Source of the DNA: Ascaris suum
Lineage: Eukaryota > Nematoda > Chromadorea > Rhabditida > Ascarididae
Length of the DNA stretch: 64,000 bases
Reading direction: 5' to 3'
Assembly (NCBI GenBank): GCA_013433145.1
Contig: CM024174.1
Span: 7,844,336-7,908,335 of the forward strand
Below the pieces are notes generated by a model. It searched no databases. It was not told the DNA's origin and was given only the letters and a program-made list of their open reading frames with translations. The translations under genes and the position numbers were made by a program. This document shows, one piece after another, positions 12,101 to 24,700 of this stretch (position 1 is its first letter; each line of letters starts with the position of its first letter).

Positions 12101-13534
12101 CTTTTCTCTATTCGCCTTCAGTTCTTTGTACGAATTTTCCTCGCCAGAGTGCATTATAGCGGCACCCTGTTAGTACGTATGTGTGCATCTGTCTGCATAT
12201 CTATCCGATAGTTTCAATCGCGGAACCAGAAAGCCTGTAAATTTCCGTGTTAAAAATTGGTTGTGGAGGTTTCAAAATGCCAAAAAAGTTGCGCGCATTT
12301 TGTACTCCCTTTGTACGCCGCTCGAGTTTCAGATGAAATCATTTATGAAAGGCTTTGCGAGGGGATGAATCGATTCAAAGTGAATGCAACATCATATGTA
12401 CCATATGTTTTCTCGATAATATGTGAAACTGATTGGTCAAGTGAGTGAAAGGGAAGCACGTTTCTTGCGAGGTCTTATAACAGGTTTCCCCACCAGTTAT
12501 TTTAAAGGAAGAATTGAACTTTTTCTTTGCTGGACGAAAAACATTTTAGAGCGTTACGAAGACCGGTCATCTTCTAGTATCCCACGAGGCGCCGGTGACT
12601 TGCGGATTCGCTGCTGAGATCGGTACAACGATTCAGGTAACTTACTTGAAGATTTGTTCATGTGTTGCTCAGGTTGCATTAGATCGCCGTGCTCTAGCTG
12701 TCATGTGTGCAAGACGTGATTAATACGGACTGGACGTGTTTTGAAGAAATGCATACTCGTTGTTCGCTTTCCTTCGCAATTTGAGAGCATAATATTCGAC
12801 AGCGTTTTTTAGTTCCTCACCTTAGTCTTACCTGTTATGCAATCCCATAAAACCATAGAACCAGTTGTATTGTTTACGACAGTCAGTTTCTTATGCACAA
12901 ACTCAGCCAGCCAGTTTCTATAGTGCCGGCTTGACAGCTGTCATATCCGTCGCAGTTCTTAAGTCATGAACGATAGCTGATGAATTCATATAGGTAACGC
13001 TGATGCATTTACAAGCAACGACAGCACAGTTTGCCTACTACTTCCTAATAATAAAAATCAAAGGTCTTCAAGGAGAATACGCGAGAAATTCAGTCAAATG
13101 AACTCTTATTTCCGCTAGAAAGTGGCATGCCCCGATGCACATTTCTCTTATGCTTTTTTGTGAGAACTGCTGAAAAAGAGGGAGGAGGATTTCCCTATAC
13201 TGGTCCTACACTGAATTAACCCAAGTTTTCTGTAACATAGTTTACTGATCCGCAGTGGTCCTACTACCTGGTAAGTTGCATCTTAAGAATTTGCACGGAT
13301 GCGATAACATCACTGTCATTTTCATCGATATCAGAGGAGTGTTCTCTAATAACCATTTGGTTTCCTTTGCATTCAGTGGGATGTGTTTTATAGGAGCGCT
13401 GCTTCCTGAATTTGGAGGCGCCGATCATGCGTGTTTGCGGGTGGGATACGCCATTTCCGCACGTTTACGAGCCGTTTTATTTGCCGACCAAGTGGAGAGT
13501 TGTGGATGCGATCAAGAAGCTTTCCAACTTCTAG
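6126..13534 (+). CDS. BCKDHB: Branched-chain 2-oxoacid dehydrogenase E1, beta subunit (8 exons)
   Basis: This is the beta chain of the thiamine-diphosphate E1 of the mitochondrial BCKDH complex, which decarboxylates the 2-oxoacids of Val, Leu and Ile. Exons are 6126-6258, 7442-7588, 7927-8060, 9025-9180, 9917-10088, 11083-11228, 12550-12636 and 13394-13534. All introns are GT..AG and all phases agree, giving 371 codons (human is 392 aa). Residues 1-30 are rich in Arg with no acidic residue, as in a mitochondrial targeting peptide. The family motifs follow in order: KMNL (49-52), [13 protein letters not shown] (73-85), [29 protein letters not shown] (175-180), [33 protein letters not shown]. 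The Glu of FGED and the His of HSQSPE are the expected cofactor and active-site residues. The second intron donor after exon 4 is a weak GTCTCT, but the peptide joins correctly across it. Met at 6144 is an alternative start. Confidence 0.95.
7772..7791 (+). other. G-quadruplex-type motif in BCKDHB intron 2
   Basis: GGG-CGGA-GGG-AA-GGGG-A-GGG fits the four-run pattern. It is on the sense strand of the 338-nt intron, so it would also be present in the pre-mRNA. Confidence 0.7.
8436..8483 (+). repeat. 24-nt tandem duplication in BCKDHB intron 3
   Basis: Two adjacent copies of TCATGAACCTRTCACTTGAT plus TTCC differ at a single base, which suggests a recent duplication. Confidence 0.9.
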
Positions 13535-16500
13535 GCTATTTCGTACTTCTTCAGTTTCCTTTCTTCGATGCCTGGTCCCTTTACTCTGCTCTGTTTATTC
13601 TTTTCGAAGTGGTTTTGCAATACGGAAGTGTTAACCTTCGTCATCACTCTTTCCAGTGCAGCCTTTGCTTGAGACGTCCCTTCTTTCATGAAATCCCCGT
13701 CGTGTGCTTGGCTTTTGCTTTGATTTTCTCGTTAGGTATTCATTGTTTTGTACGCTTCAGTGGCTTAGAGCCGGAGAAGGGACGTGGATGAACATGCCAT
13801 CGTGGTTGTTGTTTTTCGTTGGCGAAGACGAGATAGGTGTTCCGTGATTGCGAGGCACTTGGTTAGGAACTGCAATTGAATAAAAATAACGAGTGGGAAG
13901 AATCTCAATGTTAATATGAAGGCAATGCAGAACATTTGAAATTATCAGCACAGTGGTTTTTGAAGTGTTTGTATCCACAGCTAGGATGTGGATTCTCTTG
14001 ATAGGTTGGATCAGGAGAAGTTCGATATACAGCTGCACGAGCGTGTGAAAATTTCGTGGTCTTCATGGCAGTGTTGATGTTTTGTGCCGTTGGTGCTTTT
14101 AATCTAGGATATATGTCCATTCCTCAGTTACCTTCACACTGTTACTGTACATATCTACGTTTCGACACTCCTCTTCTGCTACTGCTGGGTTCACTGATTC
14201 ATTGCCGGTCTTCTGTGAAGCCCAAAATACGTACCAGTTTACATCTCTTGGAATGACTTGCTGTCCACCTTCAATAAAGTTTGCGCCGTGCTCCCACTGT
14301 TCAGCCTTTGCAAACCAAAAAGAGCCATTCAACTATTTTTCCTTTGAGAAGGGCTCTTCCTCGCCGCCCTATTTGACTTTGGTACTAGCAGCATATCGGT
14401 GCATTTTTGTGCTTGCGGGTAGTTTTGCAGCTTTTATGGTTTGCGGTAAAATAACTGAATTAATGCATCGAAGACTTTAAAGTACTATGAAGACTTACGA
14501 TAGCAATGAACCTCACACGAGCTTTCAAGAAATGTACCTGTGGGTACCTTGGAAAGGTTTGTCGTTAGTTCTTTGATGAGTCCGTCTCAAATTTCATTAA
14601 GAGGAGTACAAGGCCCTTAAGCAAAAAGGCGATTGTGAGGAGAGAGTTTCAGCTGGCGGTACGAGGTTGAAATATGTCGACTTTTGTGATCGTAGCGTTA
14701 GTGGTGGGATATCCCGAGGAGTCGTTCTTCAGGCAGTGCCACGGCGGTGTACCTCTGTTAAACATATCTCCATTCTCCTATTAAAATCTTAAGACAGGAA
14801 AGGCCTGCTTTTGGTTACGCATCATGCTGTTTCTACGGAATGTCGTCGAACAAGTAGGTGAAAAACAAAACAAAGCGGTGGGCTGGAAACAAAATATTCG
14901 AGCATAACACCCCACACTTAGTCCCACATCGTAATATACCAGTAGTGCTAGTCGCCCAGCACGTCCCCTTCATTCTCGCCAACCTCAAGAATTTTGCTTT
15001 CTTTGAAAGCGGCCTGTTGAGATCGCGTTGCGAGGAGAAGTGGCTTTGCGTGGATTCATTCAGTGTATAAGTAGAATTTTATGTCACTCGAACATTATAT
15101 CAAGAGCATTCAACAACCTCGTCACTGTTCCATACCCAACAACACAAGCAGTCCGAGTGAGATATTGCCTATTAATCGTGGAATTTTGGCTATGCATCGT
15201 CAGAGGATGTCTGTTCCGGGCATCTTTGTCCACAAGTGCCAACCTTTTAGTAGAGTCCCTCTTAGAAAGGACCTTAATGAAACCAGAACAACTTGAAGTA
15301 ACGGTCTGTAAGCAGTTTGAGAGGTTTGCTGAATGAGCAGCTGTTCCTTGGCGAGCGGATGTGAAATATCGTAGCTGTGACGAGAATGTCTATCTTTAGA
15401 AGCTGATTTAATCTGTGCGAAAAGTGTTCTGCACATTTTTATCATCCCTGCAATCTCTTCACAGCTGAAGTTGCTTCGAATGTTCCCCAGTGCCGCTTCT
15501 GTTCCCGTTGACGAATAGTAAGGCCTGAAGCGGATAAATGCGTTGGTAAATCCGATGGCGCGTACGTTCGGACCAACCTGACCTGAGTTATACGAACACT
15601 TTGTGCATAGCCATATCCTCATGAAAGAATGGGCTGCCCAGTTTGGAGGTCCTATGTGATTACGAAATACAACGAGGGATAGATCAGGACGCGCTTGGAC
15701 ATGATGTTTTTCAGGACGGTCGTTTTCGGGTTTTTCAACAGTGCTGCGCAGTCAGACCGTAACTGGAACTTCTAAAGAACTGAAAAGCAGAAATTGCCAG
15801 GACATCATTCGCAACTACGAACTGTTGGCGCTGCGCATTCAAACCAGATGAAGCGCTGGTTCCCTGAGATCAACATGTGTGCGAGCATGCAGCAAAGCGT
15901 TAACTTCAAATTCCCATGAATGGGTAAGAATGCGCGGTGGGAACTTGCCAGAGGTAGAGAGGTCAGTACGTCTCTGTCAGTTCGTAAATACCTTTTTGCC
16001 GCAAATGATGAAAGCATGGAACATCACCAGACAGAACAAACATGCTTGGAAGCGATAAGAGTATCAGTAACCATAAGCAAAGCATTTCTTGGCAGACGTA
16101 CCGAGCTGTCACGGGCTAACCATTCTTCCAATGAAACCATGCCCTGACGTTATAATTTGTAGACAAACTCTCCTTCAACTTCATGCCCCCGACATAAAGC
16201 TCGCAGTGACTTGACAAGTTCCATGGAAGGCCATTCATATGAAGCAGACATAGAAGAGGTCCCATACACTCGCCTGGGGCATTGCACCTAGCAAAGGATG
16301 AAGCGAGAATAAACATTTCCAACACTCACCTTGGAACTTTGCCGGCAGAAAGAGTTTTCAGTCAGTCTAAGGAAGCATCACCTATCTCATAACCTTTTAC
16401 CTTTTGTAACAATTTCAGAGAGAAAAGCTTTGACGAATTTAGCATGAACCTAATGTGCTTGGCAAAAGTTATTAAAAGCTCATAGAGGTCGTGATAGAAT

Positions 16501-18432
16501 ATCGTGAGCTCCGTGGACGTAGATACGAGAAAGGAAGCCGTGTTGATCGTCGCTGAGAAGGCTAAAATGATTCAAAACTGGTTTTTACAGATTGATTTCC
16601 AGCAGCTATCAAAATGGCAATTTGAGACTAATGAGGAGGTGATTGGAAAGAACGTTGAGGACGGCTTCTTCGATAGAGTACCACAACTATAATTTTCGAA
16701 TGCATCGAGTAAAATGCGTTACAAGAATGTGCCTCAGCGGAAGACACAAAGAGTAACAAAGGTCACCCACAGTTTTTCCGATAAATCGCGAAGGCTTACC
16801 ATCTGGTACTAATGACACATTAATACTGAGTTTGGGAATAGCTCCTGTGACTATGCCTGAATCTGTCTTGATGGTATCCATGTGATTTCAGCACTGAACA
16901 AGGGAGGGTTGCACTGTTCCTCTTGAAAACCTACCGAAAGAATGATGCGAGTTGCTCCGGTTTCGTATATTCTTCAAAGGGGACCGATTGTTATCAGCAA
17001 TAATGGTTCAATCGCAAACAGTGGTTCACAAAACGTTGCTACTCATGCGGAGAAGTCAACAGGCTATAATTCAAAAAGCTGCTTTCGAGTGTTACAGGGC
17101 CGAGGGCCGAGGTGACGAGGGAGCGAAGGTTTTTCTTCTGGTCTCATCTGCGAAGGAAGGTGCTGTGAAGATCATAGGCGAAAGAAGTTGTTCACTGAAT
17201 TTAAACGGCAATCTGCGACTCTTTTGTTCCATGTTTTGTATAGACAAATTCCTTAATTTTTTGGAAGAAACTTGGTTCACGGCTGATCTAGAAAGGTGCA
17301 ATGTCGTCAATGAGCCAATTTGCTGCTCGTTTGTCGCGGTTTGCGGTCGCAACGGCATCAGGTCAGAGGATGTTTATCGTGCCGATCAAACCTTTCGTTT
17401 TTTCTCCGATTTCTTGTTGGGCCCGCAAAGCCTCAGGTCATTTCCGACAGTGTCAGAAGAGTACTTCAAATAACGTCAGGCAAAAATTAAAGAAACCAAG
17501 AAAGACTACAAAAGAAAAGCACGAATGAAGAAATCCCTCTGCTCGCAGCATTTTTAGAAACCTCCGTTCGACCTCTTCTCATTTTTCGGTTTCCAGACTT
17601 CCAAGAGAGTGCCTCGAAAGGAGTGGGAAAAAAGGAGCGAAGTTTGGAGACGTCACGGAGGGAGGGGGTGGGGTAGATTTGAATAGCGAGAGAAGGGTCG
17701 AGAAAGCTGTCGAGAAAGCTCGGTGCAAAGTGTGCTACCGTTGTAAAATGTTGGTAATCTTTGAAAACTTGGAAGGAAGCCTGAAGCGTCGACAAAATTG
17801 CGGAGGCGCCGGCTTCTTTTTGATCATTTTTGGGGTCGTTCCCGAACCCGTCCAGTTTCATTTTCCTTTATGGATGGCTCTTTTCCGGGCTTTCCTGCTG
17901 TGTTCAACTCCCCGCTAAATTTTGCAGAAACACCCCGACATCCTCTGACTTTGGCCCGGCAACAATTTCCATCCTTTGTGTCTGCTATCTGAACTTTCAA
18001 GGGCTATTCTACTTTCACTCATCTTCTCACTCAGTTTTTTAAATGTTCTACAGCCCCTCCCACTTTCGCGACGTTCTTCAGATTTTCTGATTCTTTTCCA
18101 AGCACTCTGTCCTCTTTCCCCGTCCTTTCCCAACCTTGCTGCCTTGTTTCTTGCTGCATGCCCGCTTTTCCCGCAATATCTCATCCAAAAACGCCAACAT
18201 TTAACACTTGGTGTGATTTGAGCACTTCTGAAGTCGTCACCGCGATGTGGTTGAAAAACCTTCTGTCCACAGTTTAGTCTCCTAGGACACCATTTTTTGT
18301 TACCCTGGTGCTTCATTGCTCCAACTATAGAATCAGATAGCCACGTGAGGGCTTTTGCAGTCAAAGCGGGATGAGCAGTAAACACCTCAGGCTGAAGATA
18401 TTTCTTCGCAGCGCGGCGGGTTTCATACGCAG
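13535..18432. other. 3' UTR of BCKDHB and intergenic DNA with weak ORFs
   Basis: After the BCKDHB poly(A) signal, several frames are open without established exons: 16504-16692 (+, SSVDVDTRKEAVLIVAEKAK), 16952-17473 (+, 173 codons), 17301-17526 (+, mitochondrial-like start) and 18457-18298 (-, PEVFTAHPALTAKALTWL). None could be joined into a gene. Confidence 0.4.
13879..13884 (+). terminator. Possible poly(A) signal for the BCKDHB gene
   Basis: This is the first canonical AATAAA downstream of the BCKDHB stop, giving a 3' UTR of about 345-370 nt. No closer canonical hexamer was noticed. Nematodes also use variant hexamers, so earlier cleavage is possible. Confidence 0.4.
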
Positions 18433-18525
18433 ATTTCCGCGGCGAATTTAGATGCAATTAAAAGCTTTACTAAAACTTTTGTGCAGTTAGCGAAACTTGA
18501 GCCCGAAGGCTTCGTAAACGCCTGA
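18433..18525 (+). CDS. Candidate terminal exon of a gene just upstream of eIF3i
   Basis: After TTTCATACGCAG, 30 codons run to TGA: ISAANLDAIKSFTKTFVQLA then KLEPEGFVNA. The peptide has an amphipathic, protein-like pattern. The stop is 246 nt before the eIF3i trans-splice site, a spacing compatible with a nematode operon. A possible first exon is 17301-17360, starting MSSMSQFAARLSRFAVATAS before GTCAGA, but no exon linking the two was found. It conflicts with the - strand candidate at 18487-18625. Confidence 0.25.
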   Translation: MSAANLDAIKSFTKTFVQLAKLEPEGFVNA

Positions 18526-18625
18526 AAGCTGATTGGCATGAAGAGGTGGCCCATGGATTGGCCAGTTCTCGAAATTGCCCTTATCCTGCTTGAAGGTTCC
18601 CTCAAATTGTTGCTGGAAAATTGAG
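18487..18625 (-). CDS. Candidate terminal exon upstream of and antisense to eIF3i
   Basis: After the acceptor CATTTTGCAG (- strand), 45 codons run to TAA at 18487. The peptide includes FEGTFKQDKGNFENWPIHGP and VYEAFGLKFR. Codon choice looks like real coding sequence. It overlaps the competing + strand candidate at 18433-18525 and cannot be read together with it. If it is real, its 5' exons must lie antisense within the eIF3i gene. The family is not recognised. Confidence 0.3.
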
Positions 18626-18762
18626 CTGCAAAATGCTCAAAGTCTGAGAGTGAGCAAAAATGCTTCGGGATCTGGTAAGCTTGCTGGTAACGGCGCCAGT
18701 TGCGAACCCATTTTGAGCTCCTTCGAGAACTGGAAAAGAGAACCAAAATGTGTGTGTGTGAT

Positions 18763-18774
18763 ATTTTGCAGGTA
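18763..18774 (+). promoter_or_regulatory. Trans-splice acceptor upstream of eIF3i
   Basis: The sequence TATTTTGCAG ends at 18771, and the start codon follows only three bases later (GTA then ATG). An acceptor this close to the ATG with no matching upstream coding exon is the usual picture of nematode spliced-leader addition. It also fixes the start at 18775 rather than at the in-frame upstream codons. Confidence 0.65.
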
Positions 18775-21700
18775 ATGCGTCCATTGTCGCTAAAGGGACA
18801 TGAGAGGGCGCTCACTCGGGTTCGCATCAATCGGGATGGCGACTTGCTGTTCTCCGCTGCAAAAGATAAATCACCGTGTGTTTGGTACACAGAAAATGGC
18901 GAGAGGATTGGGACATACGATGGACATAATGGCGTCATCTGGGATATTGATGTTTCATGGGACACCAGAAACCTCTGTTCTGCATCTGGCGACAGCTCCG
19001 TTAAGGTCTTGCTTCTCGCATTCATTTAAACTGCAAAGTGCAAGACCCGAATTAGACAATTTTTTCTTTCATTCAAGAGAATGGACGAGACCCTCGATGA
19101 GTTATCGCCCAAGAGTTCTATAGACAGGAAGCAGATATGTTCGCATGAGAGGTGCTTGCTTATGAAGAAATGACTTTTTGGAAGAAATACATTAAAGCAA
19201 GGCTCCAAAATCGGAATTACATATATTAGATATTCATGTTTAGCACTTGGTTTGAAGGGAGAAACTGCATAAAAGAAGGATGAGGTATTCCTGTCGAGCG
19301 ATGAGTTTCGCGAGGAAGTGATATTTTGGACACTGCTCGTCGCAAGAGGAATAGCAGTGGGAACTGCGTTGAGCTGACACTCGAATCACAGCATTACGAA
19401 CGATCGAAAATCATGAGTGTCCTAGCGAATTAGAGGCTTGATATCAATATTAGGTAACAAGAACTCGTAATGTCTACGTAGGAGAAATCCATCGCTCAAA
19501 CTTCACACGTTGTCAGGAGGTATTTGGGGATTGTCGCAAAAAGAGAGTTCGCAAAGCGCTCCCGACTGTCGGAGCAGCAACAGCGGTAGAGTAATTTGTC
19601 ATTGTGTGATGCTGTACTCTATGCAAGTTCTGTATTGTTAGGTCCGCTTCTAATAGAGATATACTGTTGGACCGAAGGCAAAGCGAATTAGAATGAAAGG
19701 TGAATTTTTCGGTGCGAAAAGAATTGATTAAGGAACAGCAGCGGAAAAAGTAATTTCAGTGGGCTAGCACATATATTTTTTCGCCTGAACGCGCCTCAGT
19801 GTTTTCGCCGGTTTATGTCTTGCGGCTCTTCGGGGATATTATTGGGCAATATCACGATCGCTTGGGCACTGACATTATGCGATGTGTTTATAACCTACCG
19901 ACGATGAGCACACTATGATATAGGCCCGAAAAAGAAAACAATTACCACAATGTAATAGTGAACAAACCGTGAAACATAGTCACAAAGGAAAACATCTGTG
20001 GGTCTAGGCCAGAGCGTCGTTCCACAACATACCATCTCAAAGGAAATGAATTTGATCAAAGAATGAGTTCTAACCAATGAACCTATTTCCATGTTATAAA
20101 ATGAAGGGAATCGCAGTCGGTGTGAAGCATTGTCATGCAGGAGCACAGAGTAAAGCAAGTGTGAGCATATCCCGCTTCTGTAACAGCATCCGGCATAATA
20201 TGCTTCTATTAAAGGAAAAGAATGTTGGTCCATACGACAGTGTTGAGGGACACAGTACAGTAGCTGACAGCAGAAGAAAGTAACTGAGGCCCTATGTTAT
20301 CGCAGTACTGCACACCTTGTGGCATGTTGCCGCACAAGAAAACAACGGCGGTTTCATTTTATAGCACAATGTAGAACTTATATGTGAGACTAAGTATTTG
20401 CTGTGGAAGCAATGAATTCTCTGGACTTGAGTAACGTCACACTACAGGATAGAGCATGTTCATTCGTCAACATTCCGTAGGCGCACTCCAGATAATCCTT
20501 CAGTCTCCCTTTTTTCCTCATAAACGACGCCTCTACGCCAATATCAAACTAAAATTCTTCCTCTATCCTGCTTGCTGTTTCAAAAGTTTCTGAAAACAGG
20601 CCTCCATGGCTGCTCTGTTCACAGTCGAAGGACTATTTTGATGACAGTCTGATAGGCGGAAACACAGAAACGAAACGAATTGCCAGTGATTTTCCGGCAG
20701 AGACATATCGGTCGAGTGAGAACGTTGCGAACCCTGGCCAAACACCAGTGCTATAAGAAAGCATGTCATAATAGCGGACAAACAAGGCTCTTGAATGCAT
20801 AGACCAAAAACAAGTGGTAGTTTCGCTGATTTCATCCATTCACTCTGGCAACCGTTTTACCTTATTTTCGCAAAAGCACATTTGAAATTCCATATGGAAG
20901 ACGCACCAGCGCTTGAGGACATCGTGGGATTCGCCTTTTGCGTTTGCCTTCCCTGCACATGGAAGTAACATGTTAGTCATGTCCTGCAACACGCAATTTT
21001 TGTTCAACTTCCGAAGTAGTATTTCTTCGTAGGTAAGTCGCCTGATAAAAGGAGGCTCGCTTAAGTGAAAACAAAATCATCTTTATTAGCGAAAAATTTG
21101 ATTTCGTTGAACAGAGTCGCATGTGTTTTCAGCTGTGGGACTGCGAACACGGTAAGTCACTCGGCACAATAAATACTCCGACAGTTGCTAGATCGATCAG
21201 TATATCCTACAGCGGAAACCTTCTTGCCTTCACAACAATCAAAATGACGCACAACATGGTAGGCAACTTCTGATTTAAGGGACACATATGGCCTTACACT
21301 ATGCAGGGCAAATATACGACAGCTAGTTTTCAATGAACTGGGACTGCAGCCTTGCTGTTGGCTTTGTTCGGCCCAATAAATGCGATATTTTCTTTTCCTC
21401 AGATCATGCGATATTTTAACGGACCAAAAATGAACGGAAATCCTGTGTAGAGGAAGCCGTGAAACGTCCTCAGACCATCCGTTCTTGTTTCAGCTGCAGT
21501 GGCAAGAGCACTGAAATTCCGAGCTGGCATGGGAACTGTTACTGCTGCATAGGCGACCGATAAGGGCGCCATTGAAGGAACTAGGAGATTCTCTCGAAAT
21601 ATTCGCGCGTGAGTGAGACTGGATGCAAATCTACCTAGCAGTTATCTTTCTTATATCATCGCTGTCTTACAGGTGTCAGCAATAATATATCACGGTAGCG

Positions 21701-24700
21701 TACACGTGCCTATAAATCCAATATTCTAAGCTCAAGCCGTTGCCTTAGTCTGCATTAAGACAATTTTCCCAGCTCCATAAATGAACTTTCGTGGGACGCG
21801 TCACAAAATTTGCAGTGCGAGATTGTTTCAAAGCTGACCGAGTGCGGACCAGCATTGAAGCGTATTCTTTGCTTTGGAGTTGCCTATGTTGGCTGCATCT
21901 CACGCAGGTGTATTAGCGAGCGTCATCCCGTTTAGCCCTTCTGCAAAGTTGCATTCAAAAATGCGTCCTGTGAGCGATTGAATGGAGATTTTCTAGAATT
22001 TTGTTGCCCAAACATAAGCAACTCACCGTAAAAAATTAAGTCTGTCCAAGCACCACCAGTTCCACATTGAAGGGGTTGCAGTTGCCTGTTTCCCACCAAC
22101 GCATTGTTCACACAGCATTTCGATGAATGATTCATAAAGACCGTCAAGATTTGCTATATATGTTGCTCAGTGGAGAGTTGCAATTTATGAAGGAAGACCT
22201 CAAAGTTGATAAAACATCAAACACATTGAGAGATGCAAGCAAGAACATTTTTGACAAAAATGTACGAATGAGTTCTCCAGCTTCCCTATAGTGGTGCTAA
22301 AAGAGACTATAAAAGATTTTATTGAGAAGGCAAAGAGTCAACAGATGATTACTTGGTAGCTCGATTTATTCCCAAAGAAGAGACGTTTTCAGACGAGAAA
22401 GAGGAATGCAAGAAGACAAGTTTACATTTAATGATATTGCTGAGCGTCTGTCCAAATGCATGGTGCGGTGAACTATTTTTAATCATGCCGACCATCTATG
22501 ATACGTCTCTTGATGAGGATCGATAGAAGAGACATTATTCCCTCAAAATAATAGTTTTGAAGGAATGGGAACCTAGCAAAGCAGAACTAAGACCACAGTG
22601 TATTTCAACAAGAGAACACCGAGTATATATTCAACTTCTCTCACCTTTGCCATTCCTGAGGTTTGTCATCGCCGTCTTCTTCCTCCGCATCGCAGCCGCA
22701 TAGAAGAGGGCAAATGAAACATCTGGACCATTCAGTTGCCTCTCCCAATTCTGCGTGTGTATACGAAACAATTTTCCTTTAGGCGACACACTGCTCCAGA
22801 TGAAGTATGCGATAGACCAAAAATAGCTGAAAAAATGATGCGCTGATATTGTCGAAAGCGGTCCAAAACTTCATTACGCAGTTCGCAATGAACCTTTGCT
22901 ATTCACTGACATAGAGGCAACCCTGCCCTGTCCGTTCCTCGGAATTTAAGAGGAGGGCTTCGAGTTGTTCGCGAAGCGACCAATACTGGGAAAGAAGAAA
23001 AAGTTCTCGCAGAATATTTATTCTGGTCCTGTCCGAGCTTTAGAGGGCGGATCCGGTCTGCTCCGTGCTTTACTTGGTGCCTTATAATTATTGTCCGGAC
23101 TTCCACACAATCCGTTAAGGCAACGCTCTACGTTTATGATATTCGCGACAGCGCTCAAATCGAAGGTGAATCGCTGCCTGCGCTCAAACACACACTCGTC
23201 AACCAGGCGAATGCTTGTGTATGGACACATCTGGATGACACGCTATGTATAGGTATTTTTTTGCTTGAATCGTTTTTTTGTTTTTTTCCTTGTTTTAACG
23301 AACCGATCAATTCCATTGCACTGTGCTTAAGACAACTTTGCCAAAAAGTCACTGTCGTTAGACCAAAAGGTCTGACTGGCTGTGCGTGGTGCTGACTACA
23401 CCCACAAAGGTGACTCGATCGAAAGAAGATCGTTGTGGGCAAAATTTCTTTGCTTTATGAGCTTGTGAGCAATGTCTGAACAGTTGGCGGTTGAAGTTGT
23501 AGAAAATTTTAATAAGAATCATCCGAAAGGAGAGAATTTTCCAATCCGGTCAGCGTCTCTCTTAGTCGAGCTAGCTGTTGATCGAAGTTCCGCATTCCTG
23601 GGTTACTAAAATATGACAAATCTTCCCATTCTAACACCTAGGTTTTCTTTATTCGGTAGTCCGAATAGTGGTTCTTGGCTGCCTGCTTTACTGAAGCCTT
23701 ATTTCTGATCGAGGCCAAGAGAAGGCTAGATCAGTTGCGATTCGGATATTATTCTTGTTGTTGGCGGTATTTAAAATTGTCAGTTAAGGAACTGAGAAAG
23801 GGAATCTCCAACAATACGATATCCGGAAAGGCGAAATGTCGAATTTCAACGAGAGTGCGCACAAGTTGCAAGTGCACGATATGCAGGTCAACAGTGACCA
23901 AAGTTTCATTATAACTGCATCGAAGGATAAAACTGCGAAACTATTCAATGCACGAACACTTGATTGCCTCAAGGCCTATCGGTATGCCCTACACTCCTAC
24001 GCCAGGAGTCTTGCGCGCTACAATCTCTGCGACGGAACGCAATTTCAGTTATTTCCCTCAGCGAACGATAGAGGAATACAATTACAGCGGAAAAAGACCC
24101 AGTATAATGGTGTTGGGCCTAGCTTGGCCTTTTTATCCCTGATTTGCCTCTGAAGGAAACGCAAATCTTTTCTCTCTAGAGGCCCGACCAGATGCGTATA
24201 AATTGGAAAGAAGATAGGAGGTTGAGGTTTTGATGACCCTTTATGGAATCAACAATAGTAACGGCGGAAGGGATAACACCACGGCAGGGGAGGTGGGTTC
24301 GTCGCTGCGACAGAGCCTCAGCATGAATATTGCCACTTTCCTACCAACCACCAATGGACTTTCCTCACGACCGAGCCAATTCGCGGCCCAACTGTGAACA
24401 GCTAGGGTCCGAAATGCACCCATCCTTGCCTAAAGATATCTGTAGAGAATCTGCTCTGTTTATGGTCATCCCTCCTCTGCTCTGACCGAAAGCATTCGAT
24501 TTGCAATTCATGAATAGCACTTCGTTGCGTATGGGAGATGGTTATTATGGCCAGTGGAAATCAATTACAGTTTCGAAATGTGTATGAATGTGAGGTGGGA
24601 ATCGTGCTGCTTTTCGCTGATGGGGATACATTTGGATTTGAGCGAGTGATCGGGTTATTATTGTATGACTGCAATGCTGGCCTTTGTGCTTCTTATGCTA

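Noticed and set aside
13214..13228. Sequence resembling the 3' half of the SL1 spliced leader
   Set aside because: It has an extra base, lacks the 5' GGTTT part and the donor, and no Sm site or hairpin follows. It sits inside a BCKDHB intron.
15200..15622. 140-codon - strand ORF
   Set aside because: The composition is unremarkable, there are no splice sites or motifs, and competing + frames are equally open.
17915..18457. 180-codon - strand ORF
   Set aside because: Its upper part is exon-like, but the lower two thirds is Arg/Ser-rich with no splice or start support. As a whole it looks like a chance frame.
18634..19025. Upper part of a 200-codon - strand ORF
   Set aside because: It is the mirror of eIF3i exon 1 and its upstream region.
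21932..22147. - strand ORF with Cys residues ending at a GTGAGT
   Set aside because: It lies inside eIF3i intron 2 on the opposite strand, with no partner exon. The support is too thin to list as a gene.
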